64,000 nt of DNA, taken from positions 1-64,000 of IMG/VR virus record IMGVR_UViG_3300021964_000039, one strand, 5' to 3'. The translations under genes and the position numbers were made by a program. The stretch's first letter is position 1. Each line of letters starts with the position of its first letter. Below the pieces are notes generated by a model, which was not told the origin of the DNA, did no database searches, and saw nothing but the letters and a program-made list of their open reading frames with translations. Source of the stretch: a virus. This document shows positions 18,194-26,505 of the stretch, in pieces.

Positions 18194-19362
18194 AAAAAAT
18201 TCCTGTCTATGAGTTAAACCAAGCTGGCAGAGTATTTTCATTACTCACAGAAAATTTTTCAAATGTTTTAAACTTTACATATGGACATAATAATTATGAC
18301 ACAAAAAAATCTCTATTGTTTATTGAATATGTTGGGTTAGACTTAGGTGTATTAGATACATTAAGAGAGCTTTCTCTAAACACAAAGAAAAAATTCTTCT
18401 TGGTTATTGACGATACATATGAAGGATTACTTTCAAAAGAAGTACTACAAAAACATTTAGAATATATAGAATCATTACACGAAGTAATAGACGAATTTAT
18501 AATTTTATCAGCAAACAAAAGTATTTTTAATGAAATGGTAAATTTAGGTTATGAGAAAAACTTTATATACTTTAACACTCATTTATATCTTAGCAAGTAC
18601 GATGGTATTGATATACAAAATTCTACTGTCAGTGAAAGTGATTTACTAAGAAAGAAAAAATTTCTTTGTTTGAATAGACAAGAAAGACTTCATAGGATAC
18701 TAGTAGTAGACCATCTATGTAAGACTAAGCAACAAAGGCATGGTTTTATTAGTTGTCCGTTGTCCGACTATGGACTTGCATTTGAAAAAAAATTAGATTC
18801 AAGTTACTCGGAAGTTTTATTTTTTGATAAAGCATTATTAGATTACAAGTTCACTGATGAACAAAAAAATAGACTTAGTTCTATTTTACCTTTAGAATTA
18901 GACGTTCCAGATGAAATGCACAAAAGTTTGCGCAATGAAATGCCAGATACAAAAGCATATTTTGAAGAAAGTTATTTTAGTATAATCACTGAAGGTGATT
19001 TCTATACAGAAAACAAGCGCCAAATGTTCACAGAAAAAATTCTCAAAGCATTTATATATAAGCATCCTTTTGTAGTTGTAGGGTTGCCTGGCACATTATC
19101 ATTGCTAAGAGAACATGGATTTTTAACATTTCCGCAAATAATTGATGAGTCATATGATTCAATTGAAGACGATACAGAAAGATTAAATGCATGTTTAAGA
19201 GAGATTGACAAATTACTATCTTTAAATATTCACGAACTGAAAGATTTATATGAAAGTATAAACCCTATATTAGAACATAATAGAAAACTAGTGCTACAAT
19301 ATAATGCAATGCCAGCCCCGTCTTTACTAGTTAATATTATTCAGCAGTGGTTTTATAATTAA
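18190..19362 (+). CDS. Glycosyltransferase-like protein (390 aa)
   Basis: The C-terminal half contains KKFLCLNRQERLHRILVV, then YFSIITEGDFY, TEKILKAFIYKHPFVVVG and GFLTFPQIIDESYD. This pattern is seen in exostosin/fucosyltransferase-like GT-B proteins, where a Glu binds the nucleotide sugar and the chain ends with a hydrophobic pocket strand. The N-terminal half is unrecognised. It is coupled to the radical SAM gene by ATGA and ends the plus-strand operon, overlapping the convergent minus-strand gene by 26 bases. Assignment is by pattern memory only; donor and acceptor are unknown. Confidence 0.5.
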   Translation: MKKIPVYELNQAGRVFSLLTENFSNVLNFTYGHNNYDTKKSLLFIEYVGLDLGVLDTLRELSLNTKKKFFLVIDDTYEGLLSKEVLQKHLEYIESLHEVIDEFIILSANKSIFNEMVNLGYEKNFIYFNTHLYLSKYDGIDIQNSTVSESDLLRKKKFLCLNRQERLHRILVVDHLCKTKQQRHGFISCPLSDYGLAFEKKLDSSYSEVLFFDKALLDYKFTDEQKNRLSSILPLELDVPDEMHKSLRNEMPDTKAYFEESYFSIITEGDFYTENKRQMFTEKILKAFIYKHPFVVVGLPGTLSLLREHGFLTFPQIIDESYDSIEDDTERLNACLREIDKLLSLNIHELKDLYESINPILEHNRKLVLQYNAMPAPSLLVNIIQQWFYN

Positions 19363-20281
19363 GATGATTGACTATAAATTCTTTATTAGGTATATCAATT
19401 ATTTCTAGTTCAGCTAACATAGCCTGTTTTTCTTCATCTTCTAAGTTTACAATATCTAATTCTCTTGGGTAAGTTAGGCAATTAATATACCATTCAAAAT
19501 CATTATCTACAACCCAAGAATGCAAGTCGCCTAGCATGAAATAGTTGTTACGATGTAATACTGTATTAATTTGTAATTGATATTTTTGTGCTGTAGTCCA
19601 TTCGACAAAATCTAATATTTTATCCCAATTTGCACCTTCACGGACTAAAGAATTATTAGTGCCATATCCGTCGATACTAAGAATAAATTTTACACTTTTG
19701 AATTGATCAAATATTTTTGTATCTTCAGGAATAAACATTCCATTTGTGTTATATATCAATTCAACTAAATTTTTTTCTTCTACTGTATTAATTACATTTA
19801 AATGTCTATTTGTTATTAATGGCTCCCCACCTAGAAATAATATTTTATTAACAGAGTTAGGCACATCAAAATCTTTAGTTTCTATTAGTTTGTATTTTGA
19901 CTGACCAAAAATTTCTTCTTCTTTTTTAATCCAACTTGTACTAAATTCACTATTACATCCGTCACATGCTAAATTACACAAATTATCTAATCCAATTTCT
20001 AAGTACTTTAAACTTATCTCATTTGTATTATATTTTTCATTAAATTCTTGTCTTAGACTTTTATGTCCAATACTTTCTTCATAGTAACATTTTTCACATT
20101 CAGCAATGTATTCGTTGTTTTGATTTTTTTCTCGTAACTTTTCATATGCATCATTTAATAACACGTTATCTAAATTTCCATCAAATATGCCAATAGGCTC
20201 CTTAAACCTACAGCAAGGATAAATTCTGTCTCCTGGCCTAATGTTTGTATGTTGCCAAAAAGCACTACATAGATGAGTCAT
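19337..20281 (-). CDS. Twitch-type radical SAM protein (314 aa)
   Basis: The radical SAM motif CNLACDGC lies at 102-109, with GGEPL at 151-155 and ILSIDGYG near 200. Unusually, a Cys-rich segment precedes the core: Cys5, RIYPCCRF (Cys23/24) and ECEKCYYEE (Cys62/65). This is the arrangement of twitch-domain radical SAM proteins in which the auxiliary cluster domain sits N-terminal. It is the last gene of a three-gene minus-strand unit (21775 to 19337) and converges on the plus-strand operon. Together with the other radical SAM enzyme it points to unusual chemistry in this island. Substrate unknown. Confidence 0.82.
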   Translation of the reverse strand: MTHLCSAFWQHTNIRPGDRIYPCCRFKEPIGIFDGNLDNVLLNDAYEKLREKNQNNEYIAECEKCYYEESIGHKSLRQEFNEKYNTNEISLKYLEIGLDNLCNLACDGCNSEFSTSWIKKEEEIFGQSKYKLIETKDFDVPNSVNKILFLGGEPLITNRHLNVINTVEEKNLVELIYNTNGMFIPEDTKIFDQFKSVKFILSIDGYGTNNSLVREGANWDKILDFVEWTTAQKYQLQINTVLHRNNYFMLGDLHSWVVDNDFEWYINCLTYPRELDIVNLEDEEKQAMLAELEIIDIPNKEFIVNHLNYKTTAE

Positions 20282-21170
20282 AAGGCACTCCGTGTTTTTT
20301 AAATAATTTTAATATTTCTTTCTCTAATAATTTTTCTTTTTCGTGATATGTAATGATATTAGTATTTGCTAGTAATGCTCGTTTGTAACTTTCTGTAAAC
20401 ATGGCAGGCGGCATATTTTCTTTTATATTTCTATAAGGATCAAAAATACTTGTTGTTTTTGAAATATTGTCATCTATATGTTCAACACCTAAATTAACCA
20501 AGCATGGTATCTGTAAATCATTAGCATGTTGGTACACAATATCATAATTACAAATTACAGCGTCACAACAACTAACAATATAACCTAAATCATTAGATTT
20601 ATAATCATTATTGGGTAATAAATTTATATAGTTTACCTTGTCTGATAGAAATGTTTCTATGTGTTTAGCTGCTGTAGGTGAAAAACTGCGTAATTTTTTA
20701 TCATACCACATATCTTCGGTTACTATAAATTCTTCTTGCCAATTATCACTTAAATAATATGGTGCAACCAGTACATTACTGAAATTGTTTTTGTTTTGGT
20801 CTTGGATATATTTTTCTATTTGTAATTTTGTGTCTATAGTAGGCATATATGTTACAGGTGTTATGTATTGTTTTTTTCCTAATATGGTATAGCTAAGCCA
20901 GGCGTCTAAGCTAGGTTTGTTTTGTAGACATTCATACTGTGATTTATAATCTATAGTTGTTACTTCATTTGGAACAATTATATCTTCATAAACACGCTTA
21001 TCTTCCATGGTCCAAAATTTGTTACCTAATAGTGGGTTATTAAGGAATATACTATATTCTTGATCAAATATTACTGCAAAATCTTCACTATTTTCTGTAT
21101 ATTTTGCAAATATTTTTGCTGATATATAAGCAATAACATGATTACTATTTGTAAATAGAAACACTTTCAT
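20265..21170 (-). CDS. Unrecognised protein, possibly glycosyltransferase-related (301 aa)
   Basis: The start MKVFLFTNSNHVIAYISAKI has a beta-alpha character, and CDAVICNYDIVYQHANDLQIP near residues 208-228 looks like the nucleotide-sugar-binding half of a GT-B fold (a D...N...A...P pattern). No catalytic residues are certain. There are no membrane segments or signal peptide. It overlaps the upstream gene by 4 bases and the twitch radical SAM gene by 17, so the three are co-translated. It probably works on the same substrate as the radical SAM enzyme. I do not recognise the family with confidence. Confidence 0.55.
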   Translation of the reverse strand: MKVFLFTNSNHVIAYISAKIFAKYTENSEDFAVIFDQEYSIFLNNPLLGNKFWTMEDKRVYEDIIVPNEVTTIDYKSQYECLQNKPSLDAWLSYTILGKKQYITPVTYMPTIDTKLQIEKYIQDQNKNNFSNVLVAPYYLSDNWQEEFIVTEDMWYDKKLRSFSPTAAKHIETFLSDKVNYINLLPNNDYKSNDLGYIVSCCDAVICNYDIVYQHANDLQIPCLVNLGVEHIDDNISKTTSIFDPYRNIKENMPPAMFTESYKRALLANTNIITYHEKEKLLEKEILKLFKKHGVPYDSSM

Positions 21171-21775
21171 ATGCCTGTAACTCCAACACTGAATCTGATT
21201 ACTACTTTAGGTTCATCTGATAAATTTACAGTGAAGTGATTTCTCAAAAATCCTGGAAATATATAGACGGCAGATTCAGGAGTGTTATACATTTGGAAGT
21301 GTGAATTATATTTGTTTTCGGGTTTATTTTGTAAGTTTGAAAAATATTTGTTATCAACCACATGCTCAAAATTTATAAACCCAGAATTAGGAGCACTATG
21401 AACAAAATAATATCCCTGCCAAGTTGCATCACCGATATACGATTGTGTCAAACATCCAGGAGGAATAATTAGAAAATCCATATTAGTAAACGAAATATTA
21501 TATCTTGTGTTTAAGTTTGTCCTATCATTAACTGCTTTAGACCAATCACTAATTTGCGGAGATTCGCAGAATTCTGCAAATGCAATATTATTTTGTAAAT
21601 TATCAATAGATTGATATACGTCAACACTGTGAATAGTATTGAAGTTTGCATGTTTTTGTGAAACGTCTTCTATCACACGGGAAATTTTAGGTTTAAACTG
21701 ATTGTGCTCCAAAAACTGAAACACGTCTAAACTTATATCAAAAAGACTAATATTTTGTAAACCAGATTCATTCAT
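21167..21775 (-). CDS. 2OG-oxygenase-like protein with degenerate metal site (202 aa)
   Basis: The layout follows small 2OG-Fe(II) oxygenases of the CHP02466 type: a central GYYFVHSAPNSGFINFEH, then YIFPGFLRNHFTVNLS, then a C-terminal RFSVGV strand. The distal His (in RNHFT) and the Arg are present. The usual HxH/HxD pair before the central strand reads QSYIGD, so the iron site looks incomplete. It may be a pseudoenzyme, a binding protein or a divergent enzyme. It is first in the minus-strand unit. A symmetrical TATTTAAATA upstream (21790-21799) could serve this gene and the divergent plus-strand gene. Confidence 0.5.
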   Translation of the reverse strand: MNESGLQNISLFDISLDVFQFLEHNQFKPKISRVIEDVSQKHANFNTIHSVDVYQSIDNLQNNIAFAEFCESPQISDWSKAVNDRTNLNTRYNISFTNMDFLIIPPGCLTQSYIGDATWQGYYFVHSAPNSGFINFEHVVDNKYFSNLQNKPENKYNSHFQMYNTPESAVYIFPGFLRNHFTVNLSDEPKVVIRFSVGVTGI

Positions 21776-21789
21776 AATTTAATGTAACA

Positions 21790-21799
21790 TATTTAAATA
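21790..21799. promoter_or_regulatory. Symmetrical late-octamer site between divergent genes (TATTTAAATA)
   Basis: The palindrome gives TTTAAATA on both strands, toward the SGNH-like gene on the plus strand and the oxygenase-like gene on the minus strand. This could be one shared bidirectional late promoter. Confidence 0.5.
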
Positions 21800-21823
21800 G
21801 AAATGTCAAGAAAGATGTCATTT

Positions 21824-22702
21824 ATGAATAGATTATTTACATTTGGATGTAGTCATACAAGATACAATTGGCATACTTACGCAGATTTTGTAGCTTTACG
21901 ATATCCTATATTTCAAAATTGGGGATTCCCAGGACTAGGCAATAGAGCTATAGCAGAAAGATTAGCAGAAGCAGTTGTATCACAGAGTATAAATGAAAAC
22001 GACACAGTGATTGTTCAGTGGAGCAGTCATTTACGTAATGATTATGCTAAGACTGATGTTAAGAATGAACACGGAAATATGTGGTGGACAAAAGGACCTG
22101 TTTTTGCAGAACATAACATCAAAAAATATGGCAAGAAATGGTTTAACGAATTTTGGGACGAAAAAGCATATCTTATTCATAGCCTCAACAATATAGTTTT
22201 AGCAATAAACACTTTAGAAAATATAGGATGTAAATGGTTAATGACAATGGGTCCAGATCTAAGTACTGTTCAAACATCAGGAGAGGATTGGAATACTGGC
22301 TCTGGAACTATTGATAAATTTCCAGCAGATTTGATACACTACAAAAAATACATTTGGGAAACTTACAAACACAAATGGCTGCCGCCTATTATGCAAAAGA
22401 AAAAAGAATGGCCAGATTATGATATGTGGTTTAAGTATGAAGGCAATGACAGCGGAAACACCGAAATATTTGAAATTAAGGGCGATAAATTTAAGGATCA
22501 TCACATGAGTCCTGAACAATCATATATGTATGCAGAAATAGTCATAGAAAAATTAGGCTTAGAATTGGAATTAACAGAAACTGATATAGAAATAATTAAT
22601 TTTTACTTGGCAGCAAATAAACAATATCCTGGTTGGGTAGATTTTATTGAATTTATACTTTCGACGCCATGGGCCTTAACACAAGCACAACACGGGATTT
22701 GA
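21824..22702 (+). CDS. SGNH/GDSL hydrolase-like protein (292 aa)
   Basis: The start shows LFTFGCSHT, a G-x-S-x-[ST] block-I variant of SGNH hydrolases, followed by a block-II/III-like GFPGLGNRAIAERL and TVIVQWSSH. Such proteins often deacylate or acylate glycans. A C-terminal His/Asp pair may be provided by KDHHMSPEQSY. The ORF also has ATGs at 21803 and 21815. The late octamer at 21792-21799 would start mRNA near 21805, which excludes the first, and AGAAAG lies nine bases before 21824, so that start is preferred. The ATG of the phosphatase gene follows two bases after the stop codon. Confidence 0.6.
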   Translation: MNRLFTFGCSHTRYNWHTYADFVALRYPIFQNWGFPGLGNRAIAERLAEAVVSQSINENDTVIVQWSSHLRNDYAKTDVKNEHGNMWWTKGPVFAEHNIKKYGKKWFNEFWDEKAYLIHSLNNIVLAINTLENIGCKWLMTMGPDLSTVQTSGEDWNTGSGTIDKFPADLIHYKKYIWETYKHKWLPPIMQKKKEWPDYDMWFKYEGNDSGNTEIFEIKGDKFKDHHMSPEQSYMYAEIVIEKLGLELELTETDIEIINFYLAANKQYPGWVDFIEFILSTPWALTQAQHGI

Positions 22703-22703
22703 C

Positions 22704-23264
22704 ATGAGTATACCTTTAATTGGATTAGATAGAGACGGAACAATAAACATAGACAAAGGATATATTAAAGATCCTGCAGATTTTGAACCTATTCCAGGTA
22801 GTTTAGAAGCGATAAAGTTAATACGAGAAAAGGGTTACGATGTAGTAATACTGTCTAATCAAGCTGGGATAATGAAAAAAATTATGACAGAGATTGATGT
22901 AGATAGAGTAAACTATCGTATGTTAGAGATGTTAGGCCAAATAGGATGCCCTAACATCAATGGTTTATACTATAGTATGACTAATCTTAAAGAAGATATA
23001 TATGCAAAACCTAATATAGGCATGTTTCAAAGAGCTGAAAAAGAAATTGGCGTAGATTGGAAGAACAGTTACTTTGTAGGAGACAAAATTAGTGATCTTA
23101 AAGCCGCAGTGAAGGCAAAATCAAAACCTATATTAGTCAAAACAGGACATGGGGAAGAAACCTTTACTAGACTAAACACATTTAGCCAAAAGGACCTGAA
23201 AAAAATTACACTAATTTATGACAACCTACTTGCGTTCGCGGAAACATTACCCGTTGTAGAATAA
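22704..23264 (+). CDS. gmhB: HAD phosphatase, GmhB-like (D,D-heptose bisphosphate phosphatase type, 186 aa)
   Basis: GmhB removes the C7 phosphate of heptose-1,7-bisphosphate in ADP-heptose synthesis. HAD motifs are DRDGT (9-13, nucleophile Asp9 and acid Asp11), SNQAG (51-55), KPNIGM (102-107) and GDKISDL (126-132). Order and length fit GmhB/HisB-N. The zinc loop usually present before the KP-x-GM motif is shortened and lacks its cysteines (YYSMTNLKEDIYAKP), so substrate choice is less certain; a related sugar phosphatase is possible. The presence of hldE- and hldD-like genes 10 kb away supports a heptose role. It is the last gene of the island; a late octamer follows at 23260. Confidence 0.72.
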   Translation: MSIPLIGLDRDGTINIDKGYIKDPADFEPIPGSLEAIKLIREKGYDVVILSNQAGIMKKIMTEIDVDRVNYRMLEMLGQIGCPNINGLYYSMTNLKEDIYAKPNIGMFQRAEKEIGVDWKNSYFVGDKISDLKAAVKAKSKPILVKTGHGEETFTRLNTFSQKDLKKITLIYDNLLAFAETLPVVE

Positions 23265-23267
23265 ATA
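23260..23267 (+). promoter_or_regulatory. Late promoter octamer AATAAATA before the duplicated fibre pair
   Basis: Overlaps the phosphatase gene's end; expected +1 near 23273 and a short leader with GGGTGAAG. Confidence 0.65.
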
Positions 23268-23285
23268 CTATAACAAGGGTGAAGT

Positions 23286-23762
23286 ATGATACAACAACTA
23301 AGAAAAGGTTTAGATAGTACAGTAGAATTTAACCGCACTAAAGGTTTCGCTACTGACCAAAAGTACCAAAAAATTTACGGCGAAACAAACATTGACGAAT
23401 TTTTCTTAGGAGATTTTGCTTCAGCATTCTATACGATAAATGTACAACTTGATAGCGATCGGAAAGAAGTATTCCAAATGATTGTAACTGCAAGACCTCT
23501 TAAAGTAACTGTAAGTGGGTATGGCAGAGTAAGTACTGTAACAAAATTAGTTGACATTGGTGCTACTGCTGATATAAGCAAATGTTATATTACAGCAACA
23601 CCAATAAGCACCGGCTTTGATGGTTGTAAGGTAGTATTGACTGCTAGATATTTTAATTGTATAGACCCATTACAACCACCTCCACCTGATGTAAAGACAT
23701 TCGATAGTGATTTTGGAAGATTTGATACTACTAAAGTTACATTTGATGCAGAGGATATTTAA
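23286..23762 (+). CDS. Virion structural protein, duplicated pair A, copy 1 (158 aa)
   Basis: Shares length and sequence pattern with 24917-25402: KGLDSTVEFNRTKGF versus TGLDNTIQLNDSKGF, FFLGDFASAFYTINVQ versus FYVGDFASATYFVSVQ, LVDIGAT versus LVDISAV. The C-terminus is Pro/Asp-rich (DPLQPPPPDVKTFDSDFGRF). No enzyme motif is visible. Position directly before a fibre gene, in a pair that is duplicated as a unit, suggests a small fibre or connector subunit. A late octamer at 23260-23267 and a GGGTGAAG leader precede the ATG. Structural role inferred; family not named. Confidence 0.55.
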   Translation: MIQQLRKGLDSTVEFNRTKGFATDQKYQKIYGETNIDEFFLGDFASAFYTINVQLDSDRKEVFQMIVTARPLKVTVSGYGRVSTVTKLVDIGATADISKCYITATPISTGFDGCKVVLTARYFNCIDPLQPPPPDVKTFDSDFGRFDTTKVTFDAEDI

Positions 23763-24917
23763 ATGGCAAAAGAAATTATAAATGAGGGAACAGTTGCTAA
23801 TGACGGTACAGGCGATGCTTTAAGAGTAGGTGCAGTAAAGATCAATGCTAATTTTTCAGAGATTTACAATGCTATAGGAAATGGCAATACAGTTACTAGT
23901 GTAACTAACGCAAATGGTGAATTAGATTTACCATATAATGCTAACCAAGTTCATAAAGTTTCATTTAATGTTCCAGATCTTTCAACACTGAACACTATAG
24001 ATCCAGCAACTTATCAAGGTGCAATTATATCAGTTACAAATAAAGGACAATTATTTGTTGCTCACCAAAACGCTTGGCGAGGTGTACTAATGGATGCCAG
24101 TCAATCGGCCATTCCCAATTACACTGATCCTCTAAGCACAGTAGCATATAGTGGAGACTATGGTGATTTGCAAAATACTCCTAGCTTTGCAAATGTTCCT
24201 GTTGTGATAGATGACTTACAAGATGTCGATACTACAAGTATTACACCTGCTACAGGAACTGTGCTTAAATGGAACGGCGCACAATGGGTACCAGGAGCTG
24301 ATATTACAGCAGGAGGTACAGGAGTAGATAGTGATACTTTAGACGGACAAGACGGAAGTTATTATCTAAACTACAATAACTTTTTCAACAAACCAACTTT
24401 AACACTTGCAGGCATACTTGCAAACGGCAATAGTGCTGATAGAGGTATTTTTCCAAACGCTAACAACCAATACAAACTAGGCGATGTAAACTTAGTATGG
24501 TCAGAGGTACATGCAACTATATTTGAAGGAACTGCAACTTCAGCAGAATATGCTGACTTAGCTGAAATATATGAGCCTGATCAGGAATATCCAGCTGGCA
24601 CTGTTGTATGCCTTGGTGGTGAAAAAGAAATTACAAAAAGTAATAGTGTTGCAAGCACAAAAGTTTTAGGAGTTATTTCCACTTTACCAGCATATTTAAT
24701 GAACAAAAATGCAAAAGGCTTACCAGTTGCTTTGCAAGGAAGAGTCCCTTGTAAAGTACAAGGACCTGTTAGTAAAGGGGATATGCTAGTTAGTGGATTA
24801 GACGGTGTTGCTATTCCTACAGCAGAATTTGTAGGTGGAGCTATGATAGGAAAAAGTTTAGAAGATCATAATGAAGATTCAATAGCTACTATAGAAATTG
24901 TAGTTGGAGTACGATAA
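23763..24917 (+). CDS. Tail-fibre protein, duplicated pair B, copy 1 (384 aa)
   Basis: The N-terminus NEGTVANDGTGDALRVGAVK followed by INANFSEIYNA is the widespread marine T4-like fibre motif. TLDGQDGSYYLNYNNFFNKP near 195-215 is the T4 fibre-type LDG-x-DS-x-YY-x3-N repeat. The C-terminal 130 residues carry SAEYADLAEIYEPDQEYPAG and GVISTLPAYLMN, a conserved fibre end domain related by pattern to self-processing or chaperone-type ends; cleavage is unproven. It begins at the base after the pair A stop and ends on the first base of the next gene. It is probably a side or short tail fibre. Confidence 0.72.
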   Translation: MAKEIINEGTVANDGTGDALRVGAVKINANFSEIYNAIGNGNTVTSVTNANGELDLPYNANQVHKVSFNVPDLSTLNTIDPATYQGAIISVTNKGQLFVAHQNAWRGVLMDASQSAIPNYTDPLSTVAYSGDYGDLQNTPSFANVPVVIDDLQDVDTTSITPATGTVLKWNGAQWVPGADITAGGTGVDSDTLDGQDGSYYLNYNNFFNKPTLTLAGILANGNSADRGIFPNANNQYKLGDVNLVWSEVHATIFEGTATSAEYADLAEIYEPDQEYPAGTVVCLGGEKEITKSNSVASTKVLGVISTLPAYLMNKNAKGLPVALQGRVPCKVQGPVSKGDMLVSGLDGVAIPTAEFVGGAMIGKSLEDHNEDSIATIEIVVGVR

Positions 24918-25402
24918 TGCCAGCTAAGTTTCGCACAGGATTAGATAATACTATACAATTAAATGATAGCAAAGGTTTTTCATTTGTAGGACCGTGGACT
25001 AAAGTTTATAGTAACACTGTAATGGATAGATTTTATGTAGGAGACTTTGCTAGTGCTACATATTTTGTTTCTGTCCAATTTGACAGCAATGAAAAAGAAG
25101 CTATGCAAGTAAATGTAGTAGCAAGTCCAAATCAAGCTGCACTCAATATTGTTGGCAGGACTGGAATAGATGCTGCAAAACTTGTTGATATTTCCGCAGT
25201 TATAAATGAAAGTTATTGTGAAGTTATATTAAATCCACAACCTGATTATGAAGGAAGTAAAGTTTTATTTTCTGCAATATATTCAGGTACTATAGATAGT
25301 TTGACACCACCAACAGCAACAAGTGGTAGCGGGATAAATACTATTGATAATAGTACTGCAACTATTGATAATTCTAACGTGACGATTGACAGGACATCAT
25401 AA
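24917..25402 (+). CDS. Virion structural protein, duplicated pair A, copy 2 (161 aa)
   Basis: Paralogue of the 158-residue protein at 23286, with the same core (GLDNTIQLNDSKGF, FYVGDFASATYFVSVQF, AKLVDISAVINESYCEV) and a different low-complexity end rich in Asn-Ser-Thr (TIDNSTATIDNSNVTIDRTS). Its ATG overlaps the previous stop, and its own stop shares a base with the next ATG. The tight joints are identical in style to copy 1, supporting duplication of the two-gene unit. Likely a structural partner of the adjacent fibre protein; no enzymatic residues seen. Confidence 0.55.
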   Translation: MPAKFRTGLDNTIQLNDSKGFSFVGPWTKVYSNTVMDRFYVGDFASATYFVSVQFDSNEKEAMQVNVVASPNQAALNIVGRTGIDAAKLVDISAVINESYCEVILNPQPDYEGSKVLFSAIYSGTIDSLTPPTATSGSGINTIDNSTATIDNSNVTIDRTS

Positions 25403-26454
25403 TGGCAAAACAACAACTTAATGTAGGAACAGTGGCTAATGACGGTACAGGTGATAATCTCCGTGCAGCAAATATCAAAATTAATGATAACACTAACGAG
25501 ATATATTCTGCATTAGGAAATGGATCAAATTTACAAACTTTAGTTAATAATCAGCTAGAATTAGATGTTCCTGTAGATGCAAACAAAGTAAACAAAATTA
25601 GTTTTCATGTTGCATCAACAGCAGCTTTAAACACAGTAGATGCAAGTGCATATCATGGAGCAATATTGCATAACCATCAAACTGGTACAATTTATGTTGC
25701 TCATGCAGGATCATGGAATCCGTTGCTTATGGATACTAGTGGAGGACCTGTTACTAACTATACAGATCCACTCAGCACAGTTGCATATTCAGGAAGTTAC
25801 ACTGATTTAACAAACAAGCCGGCTTTTGCATTAAATGATATAGCAGATGTTGATACTGTTACTAATGCACCTAGTGCTGGAAGTGTACTAAAGTATGACG
25901 GTACTAAATGGGCTCCTGGTGTTGATGTAGCACAAGGTGGACAAGGAACGGATGCTGATACTTTAGATGGACAGGATAGTACATATTATTTAAATTATGC
26001 AAACTTAACAAATGTACCTACTACATATGCTTGGAGCACAATCACATCAACTCCGACTACAACTACAGGATACGGTATTGATAGCCTTTTTGATATAAAG
26101 AATGCTAATGAAATAATTGATATCAAAACAGGAGCATCAGGAACAGTAGTACATGATACAAGCAGTGCAAGTGTATTTTATCATACTTCAGTTGGTAGTA
26201 ATTTCACTGCAAACTTTACAAATTTACAAACAACTAACAATCGGGTCACATCGGTAGTTATTGCAATACAACAAGGTGCAACGGCTTATATTCCAAGTGC
26301 AGTCCAAGTAGGAGGCTCTCCTATTATCATCAAATGGCCTGGGGGATCTGCTCCGACCGGCAATGCAAATAAATTAGATATATTTTCGTTTAACATCTTT
26401 AGAACCGGTAATGCTTGGACAAATCTAACAGGAATATTATCAACATACGGTTAA
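25402..26454 (+). CDS. Tail-fibre protein, duplicated pair B, copy 2 (350 aa)
   Basis: Shares with the 384-residue fibre the GTVANDGTGDNLRAANIKIN start, the AYHGAILHNHQTGTIYVAH segment, NYTDPLSTVAYSGSYTDL and TLDGQDSTYYLNYANLTNVP. After about residue 215 it diverges completely: the SAEYADLAEIY end domain is absent and a different beta-rich end is present (SASVFYHTSVGSNFTANF then NLTGILSTYG). The pair therefore has a common shaft and alternative ends, which is how phages vary receptor-binding tips. Fibre role is well supported by motifs; which fibre is unknown. Confidence 0.7.
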   Translation: MAKQQLNVGTVANDGTGDNLRAANIKINDNTNEIYSALGNGSNLQTLVNNQLELDVPVDANKVNKISFHVASTAALNTVDASAYHGAILHNHQTGTIYVAHAGSWNPLLMDTSGGPVTNYTDPLSTVAYSGSYTDLTNKPAFALNDIADVDTVTNAPSAGSVLKYDGTKWAPGVDVAQGGQGTDADTLDGQDSTYYLNYANLTNVPTTYAWSTITSTPTTTTGYGIDSLFDIKNANEIIDIKTGASGTVVHDTSSASVFYHTSVGSNFTANFTNLQTTNNRVTSVVIAIQQGATAYIPSAVQVGGSPIIIKWPGGSAPTGNANKLDIFSFNIFRTGNAWTNLTGILSTYG

Positions 26455-26476
26455 TTCTCAAGTAGATTTATCTAAG

Positions 26477-26484
26477 CATAAATA
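26477..26484 (+). promoter_or_regulatory. Late promoter octamer CATAAATA before the 184-residue gene
   Basis: Expected +1 near 26490; the ATG is at 26506, and a GTGAG element lies between. Confidence 0.6.
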
Positions 26485-26505
26485 TACTAAAGTGAGAATG
26501 TACTA

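Larger units (their letters stand above)
23286..26454 (+). repeat. Tandem duplication of a two-gene fibre unit
   Basis: Two consecutive A-B gene pairs (158+384 aa and 161+350 aa) have the same order, joints and N-terminal motifs. Divergence is strong at the DNA level and complete at the B C-termini, so the duplication is old and one B end has been exchanged. Confidence 0.7.

Noticed and set aside
11340-23264. DNA base hypermodification system
   Set aside because: No hydroxymethylpyrimidine synthase, base kinase or DNA glycosyltransferase of known type is visible, and the island is flanked by tail genes. Not excluded if such genes lie elsewhere.
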